64,000 nucleotides of DNA from NCBI GenBank assembly GCA_905182985.1, contig CAJJDN010000092.1, positions 46,788-110,787 of the forward strand. The letters are read 5' to 3'. The position numbers were made by a program, and so were the translations under genes. The DNA is from Paramecium sonneborni (lineage: Eukaryota > Ciliophora > Oligohymenophorea > Peniculida > Parameciidae). How positions within the stretch are numbered: position 1 is the stretch's first letter; each line of letters begins with the position of its first letter. The notes under the pieces were generated by a model. That model was given only the letters and a program-made list of their open reading frames with translations. It was not told the origin of the DNA and searched no databases. Below are positions 37,325 to 50,297 of this stretch, one piece after another.

Positions 37325-40300
37325 TCAATTATCATATGTCTTCTCCATAATTTAAAAATTTTTTTATTTATTAATTTTTACCCATGTGCCAACTTTTTTA
37401 CCTTCTTCATTATATTGACCATGATTTATTATTTATTAAGTTTAAAAAAATACATCTTCAACTTCAATCCAAAAACCAATTTTTTTTAATTGTGCATTTT
37501 AATAATGATATGATCCTCCTCCTCTATGATAAATAATAAATTTTACATTAATTTGTATTCTTAATCATATTTTCCTTTCTATAATGTATCCCATCTACCA
37601 TATTTTATTCCATCCTTAAATTCTCCAACATATATTAATGGATCACTTATTATATATAAAAATATCAGTATACTTTTCACTTTTATAAATTTAAATTCCA
37701 TTTTAATCATAATTAATGCAACCACTATATTTTTAGATTTATTTATATTACCATAACGAATCTTTTTTATAAATATCCCATCTTCCAATTTTAACCCCAT
37801 TTTTGTTATATAAACCATGATAAGTGATTTAAGATACAGAAGTATAATTATCAGACAATTCTATCCATTTTCCTACCTTTATTGAACTTTATCCTTCTTA
37901 TTCTTCATACAATCCACCTCCACTAAAATATAAATAACCTATACATTTATTTATATATATTTATTCCATAATCATCTTAGAACAATATATTCCATATACC
38001 TACTTTATTTCCATTCATATTATAATTGCCATTATACATGATTTGCCTCCTCCTTTCAAAATTTTTCTATTCTTCCGTCCACTTTCCAATCTTCTTTGAA
38101 CCTCTGTTGTATTCGAAATAAAATCCGCCACCACTAAAATATTGTAAAAAATTTACATTTTGTTATTTTTTTCCCAATTTTAATATATATTCCACTAACC
38201 TTTTTTATGCCCATTGTCATTATACACTCCCTGATAAGTTATTCTAGATAAATCATGAAATTCCTCACTCACTTCACACCACTTTCCAATCTTTTATGAA
38301 TCACCATTTTTTAAATAGAATGATCCACCTCCACTAAAATAAATTATGCTTTTACATTTATTTATATTTTCTCATCCAATCACCTTTATATAATATATCC
38401 CATCTACCATATTTTTTTCCTTCCTTAAATTATCCAACATATATTAATGGATCCCTAATTATATATAAAGATCTCAGTATACTTTTCACTTTTATAAATT
38501 TCAATTCCATTTTCATCATAATTTATGCAACCACTATATATTTTAGATTTTTTTAGATTACCACAATGAAACATTTTTATAAATAGACCATCTACCTGTT
38601 TTAACTCCTTAATGATTATATTTTCCATTCAAAGAAAAACGTGAATAATTATAAAATTTATCCTACAACTCAACCCAATTTCCAATTTTTATTGAACCTC
38701 CTTCTTAATCCATATAAAATCCACCACCACTAACGTTCAATCAAGATTTACATTAATTTAAATTGTTTCCTTCCGTATGCTTCTTTAAAAATAATATCCC
38801 ATTAACCAACTTTATAACCTCTCAGATTATATTCACCACTCATCATAACTTCTCTTTTCCATCCAAAATTCTTCCATTCTTCAATCCAAAAACCAATTTT
38901 TTTTAATTGTGCATTTTAATAATGATATGATCCTCCTCCTCTATGATAAATAATAAATTTTACATTAATTTGTATTCTTAATCATATTTTCCTTTCTATA
39001 ATGTATCCCATCTACCATATTTTATTCCATCCTTAAATTCTCCAACATATATTAATGGATCACTTATTATATATAAAAATATCAGTATACTTTTCACTTT
39101 TATAAATTTAAATTCCATTTTAATCATAATTAATGCAACCACTATATTTTTAGATTTATTTATATTACCATAACGAATCTTTTTTATAAATATCCCATCT
39201 TCCAATTTTAACCCCATTTTTGTTATATAAACCATGATAAGTGATTTAAGATACAGAAGTATAATTATCAGACAATTCTATCCATTTTCCTACCTTTATT
39301 GAACTTTATCCTTCTTATTCTTCATACAATCCACCTCCACTAAAATATAAATAACCTATACATTTATTTATATATATTTATTCCATAATCATCTTAGAAC
39401 AATATATTCCAAGATACCTACTTTATTTCCATTCATATTATAATTGCCATTATACATGATTTGCCTCCTCCTTTCAAAATTTTTCTATTCTTCCGTCCAC
39501 TTTCCAATCTTCTTTGAACCTCTGTTGTATTCGAAATAAAATCCGCCACCACTAAAATATTGTAAAAAATTTACATTTTGTTATTTTTTTCCCAATTTTA
39601 ATATATATTCCACTAACCTTTTTTATGCCCATTGTCATTATACACTCCCTGATAAGTTATTCTAGATAAATCATGAAATTCCTCACTCACTTCACACCAC
39701 TTTCCAATCTTTTATGAATCACCATTTTTTAAATAGAATGATCCACCTCCACTAAAATAAATTATGCTTTTACATTTATTTATATTTTCTCATCCAATCA
39801 CCTTTATATAATATATCCCATCTACCATATTTTTTTCCTTCCTTAAATTATCCAACATATATTAATGGATCCCTAATTATATATAAAGATCTCAGTATAC
39901 TTTTCACTTTTATAAATTTCAATTCCATTTTCATCATAATTTATGCAACCACTATATATTTTAGATTTTTTTAGATTACCACAATGAAACATTTTTATAA
40001 ATAGACCATCTACCTGTTTTAACTCCTTAATGATTATATTTTCCATTCAAAGAAAAACGTGAATAATTATAAAATTTATCCTACAACTCAACCCAATTTC
40101 CAATTTTTATTGAACCTCCTTCTTAATCCATATAAAATCCACCACCACTAACGTTCAATCAAGATTTACATTAATTTAAATTGTTTCCTTCCGTATGCTT
40201 CTTTAAAAATAATATCCCATTAACCAACTTTATAACCTCTCAGATTATATTCACCACTCATCATAACTTCTCTTTTCCATCCAAAATTCTTCCATTCTTC

Positions 40301-42956
40301 AATCCAAAAACCAATTTTTTTTAATTGTGCATTTTAATAATGATATGATCCTCCTCCTCTATGATAAATAATAAATTTTACATTAATTTGTATTCTTAAT
40401 CATATTTTCCTTTCTATAATGTATCCCATCTACCATATTTTATTCCATCCTTAAATTCTCCAACATATATTAATGGATCACTTATTATATATAAAAATAT
40501 CAGTATACTTTTCACTTTTATAAATTTAAATTCCATTTTAATCATAATTAATGCAACCACTATATTTTTAGATTTATTTATATTACCATAACGAATCTTT
40601 TTTATAAATATCCCATCTTCCAATTTTAACCCCATTTTTGTTATATAAACCATGATAAGTGATTTAAGATACAGAAGTATAATTATCAGACAATTCTATC
40701 CATTTTCCTACCTTTATTGAACTTTATCCTTCTTATTCTTCATACAATCCACCTCCACTAAAATATAAATAACCTATACATTTATTTATATATATTTATT
40801 CCATAATCATCTTAGAACAATATATTCCAGATACCTACTTTATTTCCATTCATATTATAATTGCCATTATACATGATTTGCCTCCTCCTTTCAAAATTTT
40901 TCTATTCTTCCGTCCACTTTCCAATCTTCTTTGAACCTCTGTTGTATTCGAAATAAAATCCGCCACCACTAAAATATTGTAAAAAATTTACATTTTGTTA
41001 TTTTTTTCCCAATTTTAATATATATTCCACTAACCTTTTTTATGCCCATTGTCATTATACACTCCCTGATAAGTTATTCTAGATAAATCATGAAATTCCT
41101 CACTCACTTCACACCACTTTCCAATCTTTTATGAATCACCATTTTTTAAATAGAATGATCCACCTCCACTAAAATAAATTATGCTTTTACATTTATTTAT
41201 ATTTTCTCATCCAATCACCTTTATATAATATATCCCATCTACCATATTTTTTTCCTTCCTTAAATTATCCAACATATATTAATGGATCCCTAATTATATA
41301 TAAAGATCTCAGTATACTTTTCACTTTTATAAATTTCAATTCCATTTTCATCATAATTTATGCAACCACTATATATTTTAGATTTTTTTAGATTACCACA
41401 ATGAAACATTTTTATAAATAGACCATCTACCTGTTTTAACTCCTTAATGATTATATTTTCCATTCAAAGAAAAACGTGAATAATTATAAAATTTATCCTA
41501 CAACTCAACCCAATTTCCAATTTTTATTGAACCTCCTTCTTAATCCATATAAAATCCACCACCACTAACGTTCAATCAAGATTTACATTAATTTAAATTG
41601 TTTCCTTCCGTATGCTTCTTTAAAAATAATATCCCATTAACCAACTTTATAACCTCTCAGATTATATTCACCACTCATCATAACTTCTCTTTTCCATCCA
41701 AAATTCTTCCATTCTTCAATCCAAAAACCAATTTTTTTTAATTGTGCATTTTAATAATGATATGATCCTCCTCCTCTATGATAAATAATAAATTTTACAT
41801 TAATTTGTATTCTTAATCATATTTTCCTTTCTATAATGTATCCCATCTACCATATTTTATTCCATCCTTAAATTCTCCAACATATATTAATGGATCACTT
41901 ATTATATATAAAAATATCAGTATACTTTTCACTTTTATAAATTTAAATTCCATTTTAATCATAATTAATGCAACCACTATATTTTTAGATTTATTTATAT
42001 TACCATAACGAATCTTTTTTATAAATATCCCATCTTCCAATTTTAACCCCATTTTTGTTATATAAACCATGATAAGTGATTTAAGATACAGAAGTATAAT
42101 TATCAGACAATTCTATCCATTTTCCTACCTTTATTGAACTTTATCCTTCTTATTCTTCATACAATCCACCTCCACTAAAATATAAATAACCTATACATTT
42201 ATTTATATATATTTATTCCATAATCATCTTAGAACAATATATTCCATCTATCAACTTTATTTCCATTCATATTATAATTACCATCATAAACGACTTATCT
42301 TCTCCATTCAAAATATTCCCATTCTTCAACCCATTTCCCAATCTTCTTTGAATTTCCATTATTTTCAAAATAGAATCCTCCACCTCTAAAAAAATTAATC
42401 AAATTAATTAATACATTAATTTATATTCTTAGCATTTAAATGCTGCATTAAACATAATGTTCCATTAACCTACTTTATCACCATGAAAATTGTATTCACC
42501 CTCATACATCACTTAACTTCCATTGTTAAATCCATCACGCAATTCAATCCACCTACCAATTTTTTATCCGAGAATATTATATTTTCCACAATTACTAAAT
42601 AATTTATAAAATAAGTACTGCGTATTATTTCTGTAAGAATATTTCCAATTTCCTATTCTTAGATCATTAGAGTATTCACCAATATCAAAAACTGGAGATT
42701 TACTATTTTCATTTTTAATTAATGTTTACATTTAATAGTTCTTGTTAGGCTCTTTCCATAAACCTTCCTTTAACTCATCTTAATAGTACCCACCAAAATC
42801 ATCAATCAAATATTCTCCATTCCACAAAGCCATCCATTTACCTATTTTTTTTTAATTCTTCCCATATTTTCCAACCCATTGAATTTATTTGATTTAATTT
42901 ATATTATTTAATGTGTATGGGTTCTATAAAGAATCTTGATTTCCAGTATTTTTCAT
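37325..42956 (-). CDS. Large MORN-variant repeat protein with tandem-expanded body
   Basis: Minus-strand ATG at 42956 (MKNTGNQDSLQ) leads into the family's lead-in block (WVGKYGKN...KWMALWNGEY), then about 26 MORN-variant repeats, and TGA at 37325-37327 after EKTYDN. Repeats alternate GGG-type (SGGGLYEEQEG...VGKWIELSDNY) and CINYD-type units; the latter carry an extra internal intron before DPLIYVGEF. Introns are 22-29 nt, phase 2. The body is made of a seven-repeat block copied 3.4 times (see the 1,417-bp repeat). The copy junction at 39409-39418 has one extra base that would shift the frame and stop; the other junctions do not. No zinc finger or coiled coil is seen at the N-terminus, unlike the 33-kb paralogue. 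Function unknown. Confidence 0.75.
37462..42241. repeat. 1,417/1,418-bp tandem repeat, about 3.4 copies
   Basis: Identical landmarks recur at 37579, 38996, 40414 and 41831 (spacings 1417, 1418, 1417). The copies look identical except at the copy junction, where the bases after AATATATTCC differ (37991-38000, 39411-39418, 40829-40836). The fourth copy diverges at that same point into unique 5' sequence. Each unit encodes seven MORN repeats with their introns. No N marks the joins. Either recent unequal exchange between MORN repeats or a misassembled repeat explains it; read depth would decide. Confidence 0.9.
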
Positions 42957-43305
42957 TGAGAAACTAAAAGGATTTTAAATTTATTTATTCATTTAAATTA
43001 TATTATTATATTATAATAACTTTAAGAATATATCAAATTTAAATCAGAAAAAGATTGAATTTTCAATTTTTGTCAAATTCATGCATTGATTATAATCTTC
43101 TAAAGGTTTAGGCTTTGTAAGCTTAAAGTCTCAACAATCACTCAAAATTTCTAATCATATTTTTGTGTAAACAAAATAAAAAAATTTTCCCAAATTTTAT
43201 TGGTAGGTGGGGCCGAAAATGAATGATAATCGGTTTCTATAATTGACTTCCAAAATTTCAATTTTAAGAATATTTTTATTTGTTAAATTTATAATTATAC
43301 TTTGA
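42957..43305. other. Upstream region of the large MORN gene, nothing else seen
   Basis: A/T-rich, no gene recognised. It separates the divergent MORN gene and the coding fragment at 43.3 kb. Confidence 0.4.
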
Positions 43306-43632
43306 TATATAGAAATTAGAAGAAATGTTTCTCGGCTTAGAAGTTCAGTAAGGGAGCAGTGGATTCTTGTTGAAATTAAAAGCTAACAAACTATCTAATA
43401 GGATATTGAAATTAAATGTATATCTATCTAATTAGGTGATGTTTCTTATAAAATATTAGTTGAGTTTAAAAGTAGTGTGTCTAACGCTGTTTTAAAGGTT
43501 AATATCCTTTGCAAAAATATTGTAAATTATGAAAATAACACATTATTCTCATAAGAAGCAAAATTAGAATTAAAACCAGCATTTAAGATTTCTGATGAAC
43601 AAAATCATATATTTTAACAACTGCGTTCTTGA
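43306..43632 (+). other. Coding-like fragment without start
   Basis: A 108-codon frame between TGA codons with clearly protein-like composition: EQWILVEIKSQQTIQQDIEIK, GDVSYKILVEFKSSVSNAVLKV, EAKLELKPAFKISDEQ. The alternation of hydrophobic and polar residues suggests a beta-sandwich. There is no in-frame ATG. It may be an internal piece of a broken gene, or an exon whose partners I could not find; the short membrane ORF at 43.9 kb could be its 3' part. Confidence 0.3.
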
Positions 43633-43888
43633 GTAGAATTTTATAATACTTTATCTTTACTTTTTGTAGAATTGCCATTCTAACGGAAATTAGAAATTTT
43701 ATGGAATATCCTTGATTTGTTTCAATAATTATCATATTTGTAATTTTATAATATCCAATTCCCATAAATTTTGTTAATCTATCTTGAAATATTTAATATA
43801 GGTTCATTAACTCCGATCATAAATAAATGTAAATAGATTAATTTATCGATTATTATTTTGATTTTCAATATCCACAAATTTAGACTAA

Positions 43889-44119
43889 ATGGAAATTTCA
43901 ACCAATTTTAATACAGAGAACACTTTAAATACAATTACCACATATACATCTTTAGGTATATTGATCTTTAATTTTTTCTTTTCATTTTTAATATTTTTCT
44001 ATTTTCACAAAAGTTTAAAGTTGAAAATGGCTTATAATTAATAGTGGAAAGAATTAATTATCAAGTAAATCTATAATATAAATAATATTTATAGTTTCTT
44101 AAAAAGACCTTATTCATGA
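43889..44119 (+). CDS. Small single-pass membrane protein, 76 aa, hypothetical
   Basis: ATG 43889 to TGA 44117-44119. A polar, Thr/Asn-rich N-terminus (ISTNFNTENTLNTITTYTS) precedes a strong hydrophobic segment (LGILIFNFFFSFLIFFYF) and a basic tail (HKSLKLKMAYNQQWKELIIK), a plausible single-pass arrangement with the tail in the cytoplasm. No family recognised. It could be the 3' end of a larger gene that includes the fragment at 43.3 kb. About 1.1 kb of sequence without a supported gene follows. Confidence 0.35.
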
Positions 44120-45206
44120 TCAATTTAATTTTATATTAAAGTCTTGTGGTATAATTACAATTTGTTTATCAGGAGTATTCTCTTTTTATATTTACTTTTA
44201 TAAATCTTTTGAAAATAAATTTGAGATTATCAAGTATTAATAATCGAAATATTAATTATGATAAATCCTATTTTTTTCGTGTATATGAAATTGTCAAATT
44301 TGTTCCTCGATAAGTGCATAGCGGTAATTTTAGGATGGCTAGTGCACAGTTATATTTAATAAGATGCTAATAATAAACTTAATACAATATAAGCTTTTCA
44401 CATTGATCCTTATATCAGCTTTATTCATTAGTGTTTACATAATTCAAAAAAAATTAGAGAAGTTGAAAATTTCTAAAGTAAAAGCCTGCCTAGGAATCCC
44501 AGAGGAGAGAATAGTAAAATCCAACATTTATATTTGGGATTTTTGATTGTTTTCATGATTATTTTAACTTGTTATTTCATAGATATGTTTATAGTTAAGA
44601 TACTTTAAATTAAATTAATTTTATTTTAACTATTAAGTTTCTTTTTAACAAATAATGGTTCCTGATTTGATTAAAATCTTATCTGGTCATCTCAATATTT
44701 AGCTTGCAGCTTTGGGATATAATAAATCGAAAGAATATACTTATTTTTGTAAAAGTATTTATATAAATAATATTAAATACAATGTTTTTCTGGTTCTAAT
44801 TTTAAATAAATCTTACCATAACTCACTTTCTTTGCAGAATATTTTTGCTAGTATACTCAAAAAATTTTGAGCAATCCATTTTAGTTTCCCATAAATTTTT
44901 CAAGTAAATCAATCTCAACTACTTCTAAACAAGAAAAATTTTTATTTGTATGATATAATACTAGTAATTATATAAAGTTTAATTAAAATAACTACTGATT
45001 AATAATTTAATGTTAATTAAATAAAAATGATCATTCTATATTCATTTTAATTTAAGCTTCTAAAATTTATATCCACTCTCACTTAAACAAGTGTCTTAAA
45101 GTTTAAAAGTTTTTCAAATGATGGGCTGCTATAAAACGAAAAATAAAAAAGATACATTGGTGGCCCTATTTAAATATAAATAATAAAAAACTATAATTAA
45201 AATAAA
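44120..45206. other. Intergenic, nothing supported
   Basis: Short frames occur (for example 44364-44546 with a membrane-like start) but none has a recognisable family or convincing extent. Just before the MORN gene, 45121 begins a frame MGCYKTKNKK that looks like a lipid-anchor N-terminus but cannot be spliced in frame to the gene. Confidence 0.4.
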
Positions 45207-47466
45207 ATGTAAAGCCAATTACCTGAATATTAAAAATAATGTAAATCTTTGTTACCTACATAGTTGATACAATAAACTAAAATTTGGAAGAAAAATTTTA
45301 AGAATATGAAACTTTTAAATAGCTAGATTATAAATTTTAAAAAACTTATTTTCAGACTTATCAGACCAAATAGGGAGAACTTATGTATATTCATAAAGGT
45401 GAAATTCTTTAAAAGTATTATTTTATATTATTAAGATTTTAAATTTATGAATTCCTTCCAAAATTAGAAATAATAACTAATTTAGAACAAATCAAGTATC
45501 TGAGATGGATAGGGGAATTGGGAAAAGACAACAGAAAAATCGGGTTATGGAAAGCAACTTGGAAAGGTGAAAGTATTGTTGATTGTGGTGGTTGGTACTC
45601 ATAAGAAGGCTAAAAATAAGGAAAATGGAAAGAAATGATCAAAAATTATAATGAGTTTGAATATTTAATTACAATATTAGCCACGCAAAAGTATTTGAAA
45701 TTGGAGAATATGTAAATGATTTGAGGAAGGGAATTTGGAAGTATAATTTTTAAGAGAACGAAATGTAATTTAAATAATTATAATTTTTTAGAGGAGGAGG
45801 AGAATATAATGAGAAAGGATTTAAATAAGGAAAATGGATTGAATTAAGTGAAAGATTTCGGAAGAATTCATAAGTCACTTACATTGGAGAATATAATAGG
45901 AATGGTTAGAAGGTAGGTAAATGGGATATTATGTTTTGTCCATCAAATTAGTATGAATAGATGTAATTATATAATATTAGATATTAGCGGTGGTGGATAA
46001 TACGATGAGTTATAAGAAGGCTGTTCAATTAAAGTTGGTAAATGGATTGAATTGTGGGATGGATTTTAGAAAGATTCATAAGTGACTTAGAATGGTGAAT
46101 ATAACACTAATGGTATGAAAATAGGTAGGTGGAACATAATGTATAATAATTAGGATAAGGAATAGATGTAAATTTATATAAGATAATAAGTGGGGGAGGA
46201 TTATATCATGAGTAATAAGATTGTTCAGTTAAAACTGGGAGATGGTTAGAATTGTCGGAAGGATTTTAGAGAGATTCATAAGTCACTTATTATGGTGAAT
46301 ATAATAAAAATGGTATGAAAGTAGGTAGATGGGACATAATGTATAAGAAAAAAGATATTTATGGGAATGAGGATCCAAATTATTAATTAATGTAAAATTA
46401 AAAAAAATAAAAATTTTTAGTGGTTGTGGATCATATCAAGACTAATAAGATGGTTCTACAATTAAAATTGGGAAATGGATAGAATTATGGGATAATTTTA
46501 GATATCCCAGTTAAATTACTTTTAATGGTGAATATAACATTAATGGTATAAAAATAGGGAAATGGGACATTATGTATTGTAAGTGGAATGAAAAAGAATA
46601 TTAATAAATGTAATTCTTATCAGTATAGATTTCATAGAGGTGGAGGAGAATATGATGAGCTAGAAGGTGATTCAATTAAAATTGGGAAATGGGTAGAGGT
46701 GTAGGAAGACTTTTTTAGCGGAGGTGAAATCACTTCTATTGGTGAATATAATAAGCGAGGTATCAAAGTAGGCAGATGGGATATATGGTTTAAAAAGAAT
46801 TATGGAGATGCATAAAATGAGAAAATGTAATCATTTTAAAAAAGAGATATAGTGGTGGTGGATAATATTGTGAGTAAGCAGGAGGTTTTTCAATCAAAAT
46901 TGGGAAATGGATAGAGTAGTTGGATGAATTTTATGATGCGTCTTAGATCGTTTATATTGGTGAATACAACACTAAAGGAATCAAGATAAGCAGATGGGAT
47001 ATAATGTTTAGATAATATGGAGATTTTGAATTTAAATAGATGTAAATATTATAAGATTATTATTATAGCGGAGGCGGATCATATTTTGAATAAGAAGGAG
47101 GTGCTTCTTTTAAGATTGGTAAATGGGTCGAATTTTGTGAGTAATACAAAGGGTCTGCTTAAGTCACTTATAATGGTGAGTTTAATATGAAGGGTCAGAA
47201 GATAGGGAAATGGGATATTATGTTTGATAGATGGGGAAATGGAGATTTTAAATAAATGTAAATATTCTATGATATGATATATTAGTGGTGGAGGATAATA
47301 TGAAGAATAAGAAGGAGGATCTTCAATTAAGATTGGAAGATGGGTAGAATTGTATGAAGGGTTTTGTGATAGCATATAAATAACTTATACTGGTGAATAT
47401 AATGAAAAAGGCATAAAAAATGGTACATGGGTGGAAACAGATCTTGGAGAATAAGAATGCTGGTGA
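45207..47466 (+). CDS. MORN-variant repeat protein, eight repeats
   Basis: ATG 45207 to TGA 47464-47466, about 660 residues with ten or eleven introns of 21-29 nt. The N-terminus is charged and helical (INQNLEEKFQEYETFKQL), followed by the family lead-in block (WIGELGKDNRKIGLWKATWKGE...GGWYSQEG, then FEIGEYVNDLRKGIWKY). Eight near-regular MORN-variant repeats follow, e.g. SIKIGKWIELWDGF and VTYNGEFNMKGQKIGKW, ending in IKNGTWVETDLGEQECW. Each is one exon with phase-2 introns. No lesion was found. It is opposite in strand to the other two MORN genes. An alternative start at 45121 (MGC...) is in another frame. MORN motifs often contact lipids or scaffold proteins; function is unknown. Confidence 0.85.
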
Positions 47467-49394
47467 GATGAAGTATCATTATTGAATAATAAAAAAAATT
47501 AGATTAAATAAAAATTATTAAATTTATATGTGAAGATTTTTATGTTTAATCATCTTTATTTTTGTTGTAAATTTTATTTATTTTTCTAAATTGTTGATTA
47601 ATTTTTTGTATTTTAAATTTATAATGATTTAACGTCTCAGTTTAATAATTATTTGTATAAAACGGTAATTTAAAATTTATTTTGTTTAATTTATTTATAT
47701 TGCTATCGAATTTTTAACTTATCAATTTTTGATTTTTTAATTAAAATTTGATTTTTATTTCGATCTATTTTTGTTTCGAAATATCTATTTTTATATGTTA
47801 TTTTTGGATAAATTTGTATTGGCAAATATAAAACCAATATAATTATATTTCCATTCGACCAAATTCATACCTATATTCAGAAGAACCGAAAGATATTTTC
47901 AAAACAACTTTGTTTTTCTTTTTTTTAAAAAAATATGCAAATATTTTAAGCAAATATATTATAATTAATTTTTAATATTCTTCTTTCGAAGTATGATTTT
48001 TATTCACAATACCTCAATATCATAGTTTTTATATCTACTTTATGTTAAAAACTTAATCCTTTTAATCTCAACAAATTACAAATCTTAAGGTATAAAATAT
48101 GGTTTGACAAACATACAATTTTAAGTAGGCAATATAAGCCTATATAATTTAACAAATCAATTTTTTGTATTATATTACTCATTTAGCTTAAGTTTAATAA
48201 ATGATTTATATCTTGAGTTCAAATTTTTGTAATTATTTTAAAAAATTTGAATTATAAAAATCTTATAAATAATTAGAAATTAAAATGGCAAATAAAATAA
48301 AGAATTTTCAGGAATTAATTAATTGAATTTATAGTTCATTTACACATTTAAATAGATAACTCAAATTATCTTATGGTGATTCAGTTGAAGGAAACTGGAA
48401 ATTAGGTATCATAAATAAGTAAACAATGTTTATTAGTTAATTACATGACTTTCAATAAAAATATTTTAGAAGAATTTGAAGCATGATTTAGTAAAAGATT
48501 TTTTCTGTATAATAAGGATCTAGATTAAGGATTTTAAAGACTAAATTAGAATTTATAATAAAATTCTTTACATTACATTTTAAATAAAATAAATATTAAT
48601 ATTTATATTTAATGAAAATTTCAAGATAGCAATTTTAAAATAATTGGATCTTCTTTATCTTTTTCTTGTTTTGTAATGAAATGATACTAAAGATAACAAT
48701 TGATTAATTTATTTTTGAGTATTTGTTGATTATTTAATGTTTTGAATAGTAGAAAGAGAGCTGGTACAACATTTGTGATAGTAAAAATAGGAAATGAAAT
48801 GTAATTAAGAGTATCAGGAATTATTATATTCTCCATTTAAATTTAATAGTATCATAATATAATTTCCATTATTTTTGCGAAAATGAACTAATATAATAGA
48901 ATGCATTTTAAATAAATCAGGTTCATTAAATTTTTTGAGTTAATATTAGCTTGAATATTTGTATTTTTAATAGTAGTCATGAGATTCAAAAATATGTAAA
49001 ATTAATAAAATAGTCAAATTTATCAGAAAGAGATTTAGAATAAGTGAATCAAAAAAAAACTAAGAATCTGTTAAATTTGATAATAAATCTACATCTTATA
49101 TAAAAGATATATAAATAATATAAGTGGGGGTAAAGAAATGAAAACTTTTTAAAATATTGATAATAATAATCAAATAATAATATAAAGACTTAATTGCTCT
49201 TTCTCGAATCTCAAATTATTTTGATAAAAATTGAAAAAACAATTTATTAGGGCTTAGCAAAATCTACCTTCAAGAATTTCTTTTTATTTAGAAATTGAGA
49301 AAATTTAGAATTTAAGAATAAAATACGTGGAGAAATTTAATTATCATTATTCGAGATTATTTTTAAGATAAAATATTAATATATATAAACTTAA
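47467..49394. other. Intergenic, no gene supported
   Basis: About 1.9 kb of A/T-rich DNA. A short reading near 48370-48410 (SYGDSVEGNWKLGI) faintly resembles a MORN repeat and may be a remnant. Nothing else recognised. Confidence 0.4.
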
Positions 49395-50297
49395 ATGTAG
49401 TTAGATAAATTTTAAGTCGATTATCAAGAATATCATCTAGCCGATGACAGTATATATACCTTGGCTATTAATCAAAACTTATAATTGCTTGCTTTTGGTG
49501 GGAAAACAGAAAAGATTATTGTTTTAGATCTATCTAATGATTAAATCTATTAAACCTTGGAAAAAACCCATAATTTACCAGTGCTTTGTTTGATTTTTTG
49601 TTAGAATAATAGGCTTTTCTAGTTTGGATTCGATCATTTTTTCGTCATCTATTCTTATTCGAATAAGAAGTTTGTGGAACCAGAAATAATACAAACTCCA
49701 AATGTCATGCATAGATTTGCCATTTTAACAAATAATGATAATTAAATTATTTCAGTTGGTGATAACAATGTGATAAGCATTTATAATATTTCTAATAAAT
49801 AAGTATAATCACTAATTCTTCCGATACATTATAAAATAACATGCATTACAACAAATTATCAATAAAAAATAGCTATTGCTTCAGGAATGTAATCACTTTG
49901 TTTTATAAACATATAATAATAAAGAATTATTTTTAGTGAAAATATTTATTCTTCGTTTTATGTAAAAATGTCAAATAATAATTAATTTTTTGCTTAAGGT
50001 CATGGAAAAAATATAAATATTAAATCGACAATAAACAAAAAATTGATTAGAAAATAGATTGGAAATTATAATTTTTGCCCTTTGATTATGAAATTTACTA
50101 AAAGTGATTAATTTCTCATAGCAGGGAATTTGAATTTTTCAATTTCAATATTTAATGTTTGTTTAGGTGATTGCGATTATTATGAAAATCATGAATCTTA
50201 TATCTTTAGTATAGAATTTTAAGATCAATAAGAGAATGTGTTTTATACTGGGTGTAAAGATTATAGAATTGGAAAATGGGTTAAAAAGTCTTTTTGA
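49395..50297 (+). CDS. Beta-propeller (WD40-like) protein, 300 aa
   Basis: ATG 49395 to TGA 50295-50297, no intron. The sequence shows repeated blade-like strands: DSIYTLAINQNLQLLAFGG then IIVLDLS, AILTNNDNQIISVGDNNVISIYNIS, and IFSIEFQDQQENVFYTGCKDYRIGKW near the end. Spacing and motifs fit a small propeller of about five to seven degenerate WD40 blades. No catalytic residues are expected; such proteins are interaction platforms. It is much shorter than the STAND gene's propeller region and does not look like a fragment of it. The upstream gap is nearly 2 kb, so promoter elements could not be placed. Confidence 0.7.

Noticed and set aside
37579..37818. 79-codon minus-strand ORF, recurring at 38996, 40414 and 41831
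   Set aside because: An unspliced frame across two introns of the large MORN gene; the spliced reading gives proper repeats.
37462..42241. CRISPR-like or satellite array
   Set aside because: Units of 1.4 kb that encode MORN exons; no short repeat/spacer structure, and the organism is a eukaryote.
44364..44546. 60-codon ORF with membrane-like start and KLEKLKISKVKACLG
   Set aside because: No family, no extension under the ciliate code, and other frames of the same stretch look equally plausible.
47079..47375. 98-codon minus-strand ORF
   Set aside because: Antisense to two MORN exons of the gene at 45.2 kb.
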